In this document: piece by piece, positions 1-7,044 of the stretch
How the letters are laid out: each line of letters begins with the position of its first letter
How positions within the stretch are numbered: the stretch's first letter is position 1
DNA from: Actinomycetota bacterium
GTDB lineage: Bacteria > Actinomycetota > Thermoleophilia > UBA2241
Assembly (NCBI GenBank): GCA_003164655.1
Contig: PLTW01000107.1
Coordinates: 22,782 to 34,880 of the forward strand
DNA length: 12,099 bases
Direction of reading: 5' to 3'
Notes under the pieces: generated by a model
What the model saw: only the letters and a program-made list of their open reading frames with translations
Told to the model about the DNA's origin: nothing
The model's database searches: none
Made by a program: the position numbers and the translations under genes

Positions 1-516
1 CGGCTGGCCGACGACCACGGCGCGGCTTGGATCAGGCGACACGACGAGCCGTTCGACCTGGTCGTCGCCGGCGTGCCGACGCCCAAGGACCGCAGTCTCT
101 ACCAGGCGTCACGGGCGGCCACCTACGTGGGCCTGGCGGCCCACCCGGTGGTCGCCGACGGCGGTCTGATCGTCTGCTGCGCCGACCTGCCGCTCGGCGT
201 CGGCGACGGACCCGGCGAGACCAACTTCGGCGCCCTGCTGGCCGCGACCGAGCGGCCCCTCGACCTCGTGGCGCGGGGCTGCGTCGAGCCCCTCGGCCCG
301 GGCGGACAGCGCGCCTACATGGTAGCCAAGCTCATGACACGGTATCGCGTGGGGATGGTCGGCGGCGGCGATCGCAGGCTCATCGAGAGCCTGGGGCTGC
401 TGGCCTACACCACCGTCGACGAAGCCGTCGCCGCGGCGCGCCGGGTGCGCGGCCCCGGGGCCCGAGTACTGGCCGTGGCCGACGGTCTCGACACCATCGT
501 CGAGCTCGTCGGTTAG
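1..516 (+). CDS. LarA-family (nickel-dependent lactate racemase-like) protein, C-terminal part
   Basis: The reading frame is open from the left edge to TAG at 514-516, so the start and N-terminal domain lie outside the window. The visible 171 codons look like the C-terminal domain of the LarA family (old DUF2088). They contain FDLVVAGVPTPKDRSLYQ, then a GGLIVCCAD strand, a GPGGQRAYMVAK segment, and a terminal VDEAVAAARR plus VLAVADGLDTIVEL. Family members racemise or epimerise alpha-hydroxy acids using a pincer nickel nucleotide; many homologues act on substrates other than lactate. From memory, L. plantarum LarA has catalytic Gln295 and Lys298 in a Q-x-x-K pattern. Here the matching stretch reads YQASR (bases 100-114), so Arg sits where Lys is expected. 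That, and the missing N-terminal His residues, means the substrate cannot be named. The site-2 protease gene starts 57 bases downstream and may be co-transcribed. Confidence 0.72.
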   Translation, partial: RLADDHGAAWIRRHDEPFDLVVAGVPTPKDRSLYQASRAATYVGLAAHPVVADGGLIVCCADLPLGVGDGPGETNFGALLAATERPLDLVARGCVEPLGPGGQRAYMVAKLMTRYRVGMVGGGDRRLIESLGLLAYTTVDEAVAAARRVRGPGARVLAVADGLDTIVELVG

Positions 517-562
517 CCGTTCGCCGCGCCCGCGCAATGGGAACACTCCGCATGTCCCGACG

Positions 563-570
563 AAGGAGGT
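563..570 (+). promoter_or_regulatory. Consensus Shine-Dalgarno of the site-2 protease gene
   Basis: AAGGAGGT is a full match to the anti-SD consensus and lies 3 bases before the ATG at 574. It fixes the start of the protease gene and is stronger than the ribosome sites seen at most other genes here. Confidence 0.8.
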
Positions 571-573
571 AGC

Positions 574-1716
574 ATGGGGCGCGGTTTCAGGATCGGGCGG
601 CTGTTCGGCATCGAGATCGCCATCCACCCCAGCTGGCTCGTCATCTTCGCCCTGGTGACGTGGTCGGTCGCGACCTCGTGGTTCAACGTCGAGCCCTGGT
701 CGACGACCACGATCTGGGTCGTCTCGGTGGCCGCGGCGCTGCTGCTCTTCGTCTCGGTCCTCATCCACGAGCTCGCCCACTCGCTCGTGGCCCGCGCCCA
801 GGGCATCCCGGTGCGCAGCATCACGCTGTTCCTGCTGGGCGGCGTCTCGACCATCGAATCCGAGGCTACGAGCCCCGGCCGCGAGGCCCTGATGGCCGGC
901 GCCGGCCCCGCGTCGAGCCTCGCCATCGGCATCGCCTGCGCCCTGGCCGGGCTCGCCGTCCACACGCCGACGATTGCCCGCGGCATGCTCATCTACCTGG
1001 GCTACATCAACCTCCTGCTGGCCGTGTTCAACATGCTGCCGGGGTTCCCGCTCGACGGCAGCCGGGTGCTGCGCGCGATCCTCTGGGCGATCACTCACGA
1101 CTTTCTGAAGGCGACGCGCTGGGCGGCCCGCACGGGCCACGTGTTCGGCTACCTGCTGATCGTCGCCGGCGTGTTCTTCGTGTTCCGCCAGCGCGACCTG
1201 ATCGGCGGCGTGTGGTTCGGCTTCATCGGCTTCATGGTCGTGCAGTCCTCGCAGGCGGCCTACCAGCAGAGCCGCACCGAGAGCCGCCTCGCCCACGTGC
1301 CCGTGCGCGACCTCATGTCGCTGCCGGCCACCTGGATTCCCGGCGACATCACCCTGCGCAAGGCCGCCAACGACTACTTTCTCGCTCTGAAGGCGCACTG
1401 CCTGCCGGTACAGGACGACTACGGCAACCTCGAAGGGCTGATCTGTCTCTCCGACCTGCAGCGCACCGACCAGCGTTCGTGGGGCGTCGACCAGGTGCAG
1501 GACGCCATGACGGCCGTCGACCGCCTGCATACCGTCGCGCCCGATGAGCCGGCGGCAGCGGCCCTCCACCGCCTGGCCACGACCGACATCGACCAGCTCG
1601 CCGTCGTGCAGGATGGGCGCCTGGTCGGCTTTGTCGATCGGGCCGGCGTGCTGGCCTACCTTCAGGCCGGCGGCCGCACCGGCGGCCGGGCGACCCCCAG
1701 CGGAGCAGGTCTTTAG
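574..1716 (+). CDS. Site-2 protease family (M50) membrane zinc metalloprotease with two CBS domains
   Basis: This 380-residue protein is an intramembrane zinc protease of the S2P/M50 family. HELAH at residues 65-69 gives the two zinc-binding His and catalytic Glu, and NMLPGFPLDG at 153-162 supplies the third zinc ligand (Asp161). Hydrophobic segments lie around 18-36, 46-70, 104-128, 134-155, 190-203 and 208-225. Residues about 240-365 form a CBS (Bateman) pair, as in the Rv2625c-like subgroup; such modules usually sense adenine nucleotides, though the ligand here is unknown. S2P enzymes release membrane-tethered regulators such as anti-sigma factors; no such substrate is encoded in the window. 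There is no PDZ domain, so it is not the RseP type. The ATG follows a perfect Shine-Dalgarno. Its TAG overlaps the stop of the convergent phosphatase gene. The last 15 residues are Gly/Arg-rich and look like a disordered tail. Confidence 0.93.
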   Translation: MGRGFRIGRLFGIEIAIHPSWLVIFALVTWSVATSWFNVEPWSTTTIWVVSVAAALLLFVSVLIHELAHSLVARAQGIPVRSITLFLLGGVSTIESEATSPGREALMAGAGPASSLAIGIACALAGLAVHTPTIARGMLIYLGYINLLLAVFNMLPGFPLDGSRVLRAILWAITHDFLKATRWAARTGHVFGYLLIVAGVFFVFRQRDLIGGVWFGFIGFMVVQSSQAAYQQSRTESRLAHVPVRDLMSLPATWIPGDITLRKAANDYFLALKAHCLPVQDDYGNLEGLICLSDLQRTDQRSWGVDQVQDAMTAVDRLHTVAPDEPAAAALHRLATTDIDQLAVVQDGRLVGFVDRAGVLAYLQAGGRTGGRATPSGAGL

Positions 1717-4424
1717 GGCAGCTTGATCACGACGACCGCCATGTCGTCGTCGAGGGTGCCGCCGGCGTAGCGCGCCGCCCGGCTCAGGAGCGACTCGGCG
1801 AGCTGCTGGGCGGGCTCGTCGAGGTGGCGGCGGACGGTTTCGCGCAAGCCGCGCTCGCCCAGCATGCGCCCGCCGCGGCGCGCTTCGGTCAGCCCGTCGG
1901 TGTACAGGACGATAGTCGTCTCCTCGGGCAGCACGCAGCGGTGGGTCGCATAGGTCTCGCCGGGGAACATGCTGATCGGAAAGCCGCCGGCCTGAGCGAT
2001 CGCGAACCGCCGGCGGCCGGCCAGCACGATCGGCCGCGGATGGCCGGCGACCGCGAACTCGAGGTTGCGGCGCCGCACATCGAGACTGGCGACCACGATC
2101 GTGGCGAAGGGCAGCTCCGAGTCCTGGGCGAGCATGGCCGAGTTCAGGCGCGAGAGGGCTTCGCCCGGCGAGCTCTCCTGGGCGTAGGCGCGCAGCGTGT
2201 AGCGCAGTAGCGCCGTCTCGACGGCGGCCTGCAGCCCGCGGCCGCAGACGTCGCCGACGGCGATCAGCACGCGCCCCGGTGAAAGCTGCAGAATGTCGTA
2301 GAAGTCGCCGCCGACCCGCGCGGCCCGCGACGCGGCCTGATACCTGACGCCGATCTCGGCGCCGGCCAGCAGCGGCGGTTCGACGAGCAGCGCCTGCTGG
2401 AACGTCTCGGCGATCTCGTGCTCCCGCTGAAAGGCATGCACGTTGCCCAGCGTGAGCGCGAGCTGGGCCGCCATGGTAGTCGCCAGGCGGCCGTCGTCGG
2501 CGCTGAACGAGCTCTCGCGCGAGCGCTGAAAGACGAGGGCGGCCAGCGAGTCGGGCCGGTCGCGCTTGAGCGGCACGATGAGCACGCGGCCGTGCACGAA
2601 CGCATGGTCGGCAAACGACTGCTGAGCGAGGCCGTCGCCGATCTCGGTCGCGCCGATCTCGGTGAGCGCGTTGCCGAGCACCGCGACGATGCTCTCGGCC
2701 GCCGCGACGTCGGGGGCCGAGAACCCGTCGCGATCGTAGAACGCCTTCACGGCGACCACCTCGCCCTCGCGCACGGCGTAGGCGGCGACGTCGGCTTCGA
2801 GCAGCGCTGCCCCAGACTCGAGCACCTCCCGCACCACGCCGGCCTCGTCGCGCAGACGCCCCAGCTTGAGCGAGACCTGCTGAAGGGTCTCGAGCTGGGC
2901 CGCAAGACGTTCGAGGCGCTCCGCGCTCTCCCGTTGCGAGTCGTACAGATGGGCGTTGTCGAGGGCCAGCGCGGCGAACTGGCAGATCGCCTCGACGAGC
3001 TCGATCTCCTCGGGCGAGTAGGTGCGCTGCTTGTCGTCGAAGAGCTCGACCACGCCGATGACGCGATCGCGCGCCTTGAGCGGCACGCCGAGCTCGCTGG
3101 TCTTGCCGTTCTTGACCAGCAAGCGGCGCTCGTTGTCGTTCAACGCCGGGTCGTCGAGGCTCAGGATCGCCACCGGCCGGCCGGTCTCGACGACGCGCGC
3201 CGTCGTGCCGTAGTCGCTGAGCGGCCAGAGCCGGCCGATGACGTCGCCAAACTCGAAACGGCCGCGATCGTAGCTGACGATCGTGCGCACGGCGGCAAGC
3301 CCGGGCTCGAGCACGTGGATGTCGCAGGCGCTGACGTCGAGCAGCGCCACGAGGCGCTCGACGACCGCCTCGATCACCGTGCGCGGCTCCAGGCTGGAGG
3401 CGAAGTCGAGGCTCGACTCGACGACGAGCGACAGATCGCGCTGGCGGGCATCGAGCTCGCCGACCAGACGGGCGTTTTCGACGGCCACGGCCACGTGGCT
3501 GCCGACGCTCCCGGCAAAACGCACCTGCTCGCGCGAGAACGGCCCGGTCCCTTCGGCGCGATTGAAGATCATCGCCCCCAGGCCGAGATCGAAGGCCCGC
3601 AGCGGCACGACGAGCACGCGCTGCAGCTCGAAATCGTGCAGGTACGACGGCGGCGTCAAGCCGCGTTCGGCAAACCACGTGGGCACGTCGTGGACCGACA
3701 GCACTTCGTTGGCCTCGAGAGCATGTCGCAGGATCACGAGCGCGTCGTACGGGTAGCGCAGCGTGCGCGGATCGAGGTGCGCGCCGAGCTCCGCCTCGCC
3801 GCACCACTGGCCGTCGCGTACCACGAAGGCCAGGCCGACGTCGGCTTCGAGCTCGCCGCCGATGCGCCGCACGGCGCTCTCGATGAGCTCGTGCGGCTCC
3901 CCGCGTCTGCTCGACTGGCTGATGATCTCGGCTTCGGCCTGGGCGAGCCTGGCGCGGGCGATCGCCCGGCTGGACACCTCGTCGAGCTGGCCGAGCAGGT
4001 CGGACAGCACCACGAGGCCGCCGCAGGCGACGATGAGCAGATAGAGGTAGACCAGATGCTGGGGGTTGGCGAAGACGTGCTGGACGGCCATCACGGCGGC
4101 ACTCAAAGAGACGGCCACGATGCCGGCCACGACGATCGGCGTGCGGCGCAGCGTGAGGGCGATGAAGGCCAGCGGGATGACGTAGAAGCCGCCGGCGATC
4201 CACTCGGCCGACGTGCGCAAGTCGAAGGCGAACACACCGGCCATGAGCACCGCCGAGACCGTCACGACGATCGCGCTGTGGCCCTGGAACCAGCGCATGA
4301 AATGCAGCAGGCGCGGGTAGCGGGGCTCGATCGGGAGTTGAGCGACAGTCTCTTCGGGCACGGGTCCGCCAGTCGACGTGGGCTTCTGGGCCGCGCGGCG
4401 GGGGCGCCGCTGAAGCGGCCCCAA
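1713..4424 (-). CDS. Membrane-anchored triple-GAF SpoIIE/PP2C-type serine phosphatase
   Basis: This 903-residue sensory phosphatase has four hydrophobic helices (about 51-69, 74-92, 96-115, 124-142) and a linker helix. Three GAF-like domains follow (about 175-318, 345-492, 510-662; the third is the weakest match), and then a C-terminal SpoIIE/RsbU-type PPM domain (about 685-903). Metal-binding motifs are intact: RVGGDFYD (Asp707), GDVCGRG (Asp725), YTDGLTEA (Asp843) and LDDDMAV (892-896). Such proteins dephosphorylate STAS-type anti-sigma antagonists in partner switching. No antagonist, kinase or sigma factor is nearby, so the target is unknown. The chosen start is a TTG at 4424 with AGGGTGA (4434-4440) 9 bases upstream. 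An in-frame GTG at 4361 would drop a 21-residue basic N-terminus. It lies 45 bases downstream of the AlkD-like gene and is probably in the same operon. Its TAA overlaps the stop of the opposing protease gene. Confidence 0.93.
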   Translation of the reverse strand: MGPLQRRPRRAAQKPTSTGGPVPEETVAQLPIEPRYPRLLHFMRWFQGHSAIVVTVSAVLMAGVFAFDLRTSAEWIAGGFYVIPLAFIALTLRRTPIVVAGIVAVSLSAAVMAVQHVFANPQHLVYLYLLIVACGGLVVLSDLLGQLDEVSSRAIARARLAQAEAEIISQSSRRGEPHELIESAVRRIGGELEADVGLAFVVRDGQWCGEAELGAHLDPRTLRYPYDALVILRHALEANEVLSVHDVPTWFAERGLTPPSYLHDFELQRVLVVPLRAFDLGLGAMIFNRAEGTGPFSREQVRFAGSVGSHVAVAVENARLVGELDARQRDLSLVVESSLDFASSLEPRTVIEAVVERLVALLDVSACDIHVLEPGLAAVRTIVSYDRGRFEFGDVIGRLWPLSDYGTTARVVETGRPVAILSLDDPALNDNERRLLVKNGKTSELGVPLKARDRVIGVVELFDDKQRTYSPEEIELVEAICQFAALALDNAHLYDSQRESAERLERLAAQLETLQQVSLKLGRLRDEAGVVREVLESGAALLEADVAAYAVREGEVVAVKAFYDRDGFSAPDVAAAESIVAVLGNALTEIGATEIGDGLAQQSFADHAFVHGRVLIVPLKRDRPDSLAALVFQRSRESSFSADDGRLATTMAAQLALTLGNVHAFQREHEIAETFQQALLVEPPLLAGAEIGVRYQAASRAARVGGDFYDILQLSPGRVLIAVGDVCGRGLQAAVETALLRYTLRAYAQESSPGEALSRLNSAMLAQDSELPFATIVVASLDVRRRNLEFAVAGHPRPIVLAGRRRFAIAQAGGFPISMFPGETYATHRCVLPEETTIVLYTDGLTEARRGGRMLGERGLRETVRRHLDEPAQQLAESLLSRAARYAGGTLDDDMAVVVIKLP

Positions 4425-4469
4425 GCGCGGCCGTCACCCTGAACAGCTTACGCCCGCGGTCAAGGGCCG

Positions 4470-5198
4470 CTAGCGGCTGAGGCGCGCCAGGACCTTTGCC
4501 GACTGCAGCTCGCGCAGCGCGTCGCCGGCGATCCAGCGCGCGGCGCGGGCCCCGGCGTCGCCGCCACGCGGTCCACCGGCGCGCTGGTCGGCGGCGCTGC
4601 GGATGCGCTGGGCGCAGGCCACCGCCGCCGCGTGCGAGCCGAGGTCGCGCTTGCCGATGTTGCGCAGCGCCCAGTTGACCGCCTTCTTGACGAAGTTGCG
4701 CTCGTCGAAGGCTTCGCGTTCGACGAGCGTCAGGAGATTCAGGAACGCTGTGGCCGCGGCGGCCTTGTCGTGCACGGCGAGACCGGCCATAAGGGCAAAG
4801 CCGCCGCGCTTGACGAATTCCTCGGGCCGCCCGGCCCAGGCCACGGCCTTCGTCCAGGCAAGCGGCGTCCGGTCGAACAGATCGGTCGTCACCTCGTCAC
4901 AGAGGTCCCAGGAGTCGAAGTCGGCGGCCCAGCGCTCCATCTGCTCCTCGTCGACCCTGGCCGGTTCGTCGACGAAGGCGGCCAGCAGCCGCGCTTCGTG
5001 GTTGCCCGTCCGCCACAGTCCGAGAGCCAGCTCGTGGTCTCTGCCGAGGCGCTTGGCGAGGCACCGCAGCTCGGTGACCGGCACGCCGAAGGCGTCGTCG
5101 ATGCGGATGCCGTAGCGCGCCATGCCGGCGCGATTGGTCTCGCTGCCCCGCCCGGCGATCTCCGCCAGGACCACGGCCACGTCGGGTCGGCCGGCCAC
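4470..5198 (-). CDS. AlkD-like DNA alkylation repair protein (HEAT-repeat DNA glycosylase family)
   Basis: The protein matches the AlkD family of HEAT-like DNA glycosylases, which excise bulky or cationic alkylated purines such as N3- and N7-alkyl adducts. Visible landmarks are NRAGMARYGI, TELRCLAKRLG, LWRTGNHEARLLA, DFDSWDLCDEV and DERNFVKKAVNWALRNIGKR. In B. cereus AlkD the key residues are Trp109, Asp113 and Trp187. Here the W-x3-D spacing is kept in SWDLCD (Trp97, Asp101 in this numbering) and the later Trp is in KKAVNWAL (Trp176), so the active site looks intact. The start is uncertain. I chose GTG at 5198 (242 residues), just after the upstream stop, because homology begins at about VAVVLAEI. 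GTG at 5252 gives 260 residues with an Arg-rich extension that overlaps the upstream gene by 46 bases; GTGs at 5180 and 5174 are also possible. It lies between the zinc-ribbon and phosphatase genes on the same strand. Confidence 0.87.
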   Translation of the reverse strand: MAGRPDVAVVLAEIAGRGSETNRAGMARYGIRIDDAFGVPVTELRCLAKRLGRDHELALGLWRTGNHEARLLAAFVDEPARVDEEQMERWAADFDSWDLCDEVTTDLFDRTPLAWTKAVAWAGRPEEFVKRGGFALMAGLAVHDKAAAATAFLNLLTLVEREAFDERNFVKKAVNWALRNIGKRDLGSHAAAVACAQRIRSAADQRAGGPRGGDAGARAARWIAGDALRELQSAKVLARLSR

Positions 5199-5206
5199 GC
5201 GCCGGC

Positions 5207-6076
5207 CTACGTCGTCGTCATGGCGGGGTCGTCGGCGTGCCAGACGCGCCACGTCTTGACGGCCGCGGCCCGACGCGCCGGGTCCTGCGGCGCCCGCAGC
5301 CAGCGGCTCAGAGCGTGCGCGTAGGCGATGGCGTTGTCGAGCACCCGCATCTGGTGAGCCGAAAGTTCGAATCGGTCACGCCACGTGAGCAGGCCGGCGC
5401 GGATGACGCGCGCCTGGGCGGCCGCCGCTCGCCGGGGACGAGTGACCCGCACCGCTGGTGAAGCCACGATCGCGGCCAGCCTGGCGAACTGCCGTCGCAC
5501 AGTCGCGAGGTCGCCGGACCGCGGCGCCGGCAGCGGCGCGACCGAGTAACCGAGGCCGCTGCCCGCCGCCTGTCGCACCGAGCGCTGCGTAGCGTACTCG
5601 CTAAAGGCCACAAGACCGGCGAGAAGGACCGCGAACATAGCGAACACCGTGACCGTCCGGCGGCCCATCGACAGCGGCGGGCGGCGGCGCGGCGCCGAAC
5701 GCGCCGGCGCAGTCGACAGCTCGCGCTGCCGCTGTCGAGCCCACGCGGCGGCCTGGGCGAGCCGATCAGGCCGCTGCGCCGCGCCGGAGGAGCCGCGAGC
5801 CGCGAGCGGCGGCGTGGCGGCCACCGCCGCCGACCCTGCCGCTGCGGCCGTTCGCTCAGTGCGGCCTGAAGATCGCTGCGACCAGCGCGCCTCGAGTCGG
5901 TCGACGGAGATCTGCGACGGCGGCGGACCGACAGGCGGCGGCGCGGTGACGGGGACCGGCGCGCTGGGCGCCTGCGGCGCCCAGCGCGGCCGGACCGCAA
6001 AGCCGCACACGGCGCACGCACCACCGCCGATGTCGATCATGTGTCCGCAAGATGGGCAACTGACTGCTCCGGGCAC
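5207..6076 (-). CDS. Zinc-ribbon, single-pass membrane protein of unknown function
   Basis: I do not recognise a named family. The protein has 289 residues from a GTG at 6076. That start is preceded by GAGGGAGA (6082-6089) at 5-base spacing and puts the zinc ribbon at the very N-terminus; an in-frame ATG at 6187 would add 37 Arg-rich residues with no support. Residues 7-24 form a four-cysteine knuckle, CPSC...CAVC, spaced as in DUF7577/zinc-ribbon-2 type membrane proteins. A long Pro/Ala/Arg-rich, probably disordered stretch follows (about 30-135). One transmembrane helix lies at about 141-159 and an Arg/Ala-rich, probably helical extracellular domain of about 125 residues ends in PAMTTT. The topology suggests a cytoplasmic zinc ribbon and an external C-terminus. 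The AlkD-like gene begins about 8 bases after this stop, so the two are likely translated from one message. The C-terminal domain shows no catalytic motif. Confidence 0.75.
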   Translation of the reverse strand: MPGAVSCPSCGHMIDIGGGACAVCGFAVRPRWAPQAPSAPVPVTAPPPVGPPPSQISVDRLEARWSQRSSGRTERTAAAAGSAAVAATPPLAARGSSGAAQRPDRLAQAAAWARQRQRELSTAPARSAPRRRPPLSMGRRTVTVFAMFAVLLAGLVAFSEYATQRSVRQAAGSGLGYSVAPLPAPRSGDLATVRRQFARLAAIVASPAVRVTRPRRAAAAQARVIRAGLLTWRDRFELSAHQMRVLDNAIAYAHALSRWLRAPQDPARRAAAVKTWRVWHADDPAMTTT

Positions 6077-6215
6077 CGCGATCTCCCTCGTGCCGGCCGC
6101 GTTAGGGCGACCGGCGACCGACCTTGACGAGCGACGCGCGGCGCGTGTTGCTCGGCGCGCCGTGCCTGCGTCAGTATATGACAGCATTCAGGCGCCGGTG
6201 GGTAGGATGGCCCCC
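6077..6215. promoter_or_regulatory. Divergent intergenic region between zinc-ribbon and TMEM175 genes
   Basis: These 139 bases should hold promoters for both directions. The only AT-rich point is at 6171-6190; TATATG at 6175-6180 could be a -10 element for the + strand gene, 35 bases before its ATG, but no convincing -35 lies 16-18 bases upstream. A TTGACG at 6124-6129 has no matching -10. For the - strand gene only the ribosome site at 6082-6089 is clear. The promoter call rests mainly on gene orientation. Confidence 0.35.
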
Positions 6216-6938
6216 ATGGTCCGCCCCCCCGACAGCACGCGTCCATCCGACCTGCGAGCGGACGCCGACGGCGCTCCCGAGACCTCCGGCGGGGCCCCGC
6301 CGAACGGCCATCGAGACTCGTTCGAGGTCAGCGAGACCGGTCGCGTCGAGACCTTCTCCGACAGCGTCTTCGCGATCGCGGCAACGCTTCTTGTGCTCAC
6401 GCTGCACGTGCCCGCGACGCACTCGAGCGATGCGGCGCTGTGGCACGCGCTGCTCGCCCGCTGGCCGACCGACGTCGCCTTCGTCATCAGCTTCCTGTCG
6501 ATCCTCCTCATGTGGTCGAACCATCACGGCATGTTCAACATCATCCGCCGGGTCGACCACACCTTCCTGCTGCTGAACGGCCTGCTGCTGCTCGGCATCA
6601 CAGCGACGCCGTTCACGACCACGCTGCTGGCCGACAACCTGGGCCACCCTAGCGAGCGGGTCGGCGCGCTGATCTACAGCGGAGTCCTGCTGCTGGTGGC
6701 GCTGGCCTTCACCGCTCTCTGGCTCTACGCCTCGCGCCGGCGCCGGCTGCTGGCCGCGGGGATCACCGCGGCGCGCATCGGCGCCGTCACCCGCCAGTTC
6801 GCCTTTGGCCCGGCGGCGTTCGCGTTGGCCTTCGTCCTGGCCTTCGCCAGCGCCAAGGTCAGCGTCGCGGTGCTCATCGCGATCGAGATCTTCTACGCCA
6901 TCCCCTCGCGCGCCACGCGCGACATCACGCCCGACTAA
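6216..6938 (+). CDS. TMEM175 family (DUF1211) potassium channel-like membrane protein
   Basis: This 240-residue protein has the signature of bacterial TMEM175 proteins, which form potassium-leak channels without a classical selectivity filter. The first-helix motif RVETFSDSVFAIAATLLVL lies at 43-61, with the family's R-x-E-x-FSD core. Further helices fall at about 86-104, 116-138, 150-172, 193-211 and 213-230, giving six. The stretch MWSNHHGMFNIIRRVD (99-114) after the second helix and TPFTTTLLA (131-139) are also typical. Residues 1-40 are polar, Pro/Gly-rich and probably a disordered cytoplasmic tail. ATG at 6216 has AGGA (6204-6207) at 8-base spacing; ATG at 6207 would add three residues and has a poorer ribosome site. 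It is transcribed divergently from the zinc-ribbon gene and converges with the binding-protein gene. Ion selectivity is inferred from the family only. Confidence 0.92.
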   Translation: MVRPPDSTRPSDLRADADGAPETSGGAPPNGHRDSFEVSETGRVETFSDSVFAIAATLLVLTLHVPATHSSDAALWHALLARWPTDVAFVISFLSILLMWSNHHGMFNIIRRVDHTFLLLNGLLLLGITATPFTTTLLADNLGHPSERVGALIYSGVLLLVALAFTALWLYASRRRRLLAAGITAARIGAVTRQFAFGPAAFALAFVLAFASAKVSVAVLIAIEIFYAIPSRATRDITPD

Positions 6939-7021
6939 AGGCGGACCGACATGCGCCTGGGCTTCGCCACGACCGCAGGCGACGCCTGAACGCCGTTTGG
7001 CAGCGAGGCCCCGGTGCTCGT

Positions 7022-7039
7022 GGCGAGCCGGCGCTCGCC
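7022..7039 (-). terminator. Compact hairpin after the substrate-binding protein stop
   Basis: A 7-bp perfect stem (7022-7028 with 7033-7039) and a 4-base loop begins 5 bases past the TGA of the binding-protein gene. It sits in the 106-base convergent gap with the TMEM175 gene and could serve both strands. No T-run follows on either side, so its role as a terminator is inferred from position. Confidence 0.42.
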
Positions 7040-7044
7040 GACCG

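Noticed and set aside
109..4437. A 1442-codon open frame on the - strand across the LarA-like, protease and phosphatase genes.
   Set aside because: Its translation is Arg/Ala/Gly-rich with no domain, it is out of frame with the well-supported phosphatase, and it runs antisense to two clear genes. Long open shadow frames are expected at this GC content.
2418..4442. A 674-codon + strand open frame antisense to the phosphatase gene.
   Set aside because: The product is His/Glu/Asp/Arg-rich, as expected from the reverse complement of GC-rich codons. The - strand phosphatase has intact motifs along its whole length.
4425..4469. TTGACC on the - strand just upstream of the phosphatase gene, considered as a -35 element.
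   Set aside because: No -10 hexamer lies 16-18 bases downstream. The TAAGCT nearby is only 7 bases away.
4466..4477. A 12-base palindrome (GCCGCTAGCGGC) over the stop codon of the AlkD-like gene.
   Set aside because: No loop or U-tract and too short to be a convincing terminator; a following co-oriented gene starts 45 bases on. Probably chance in GC-rich sequence.
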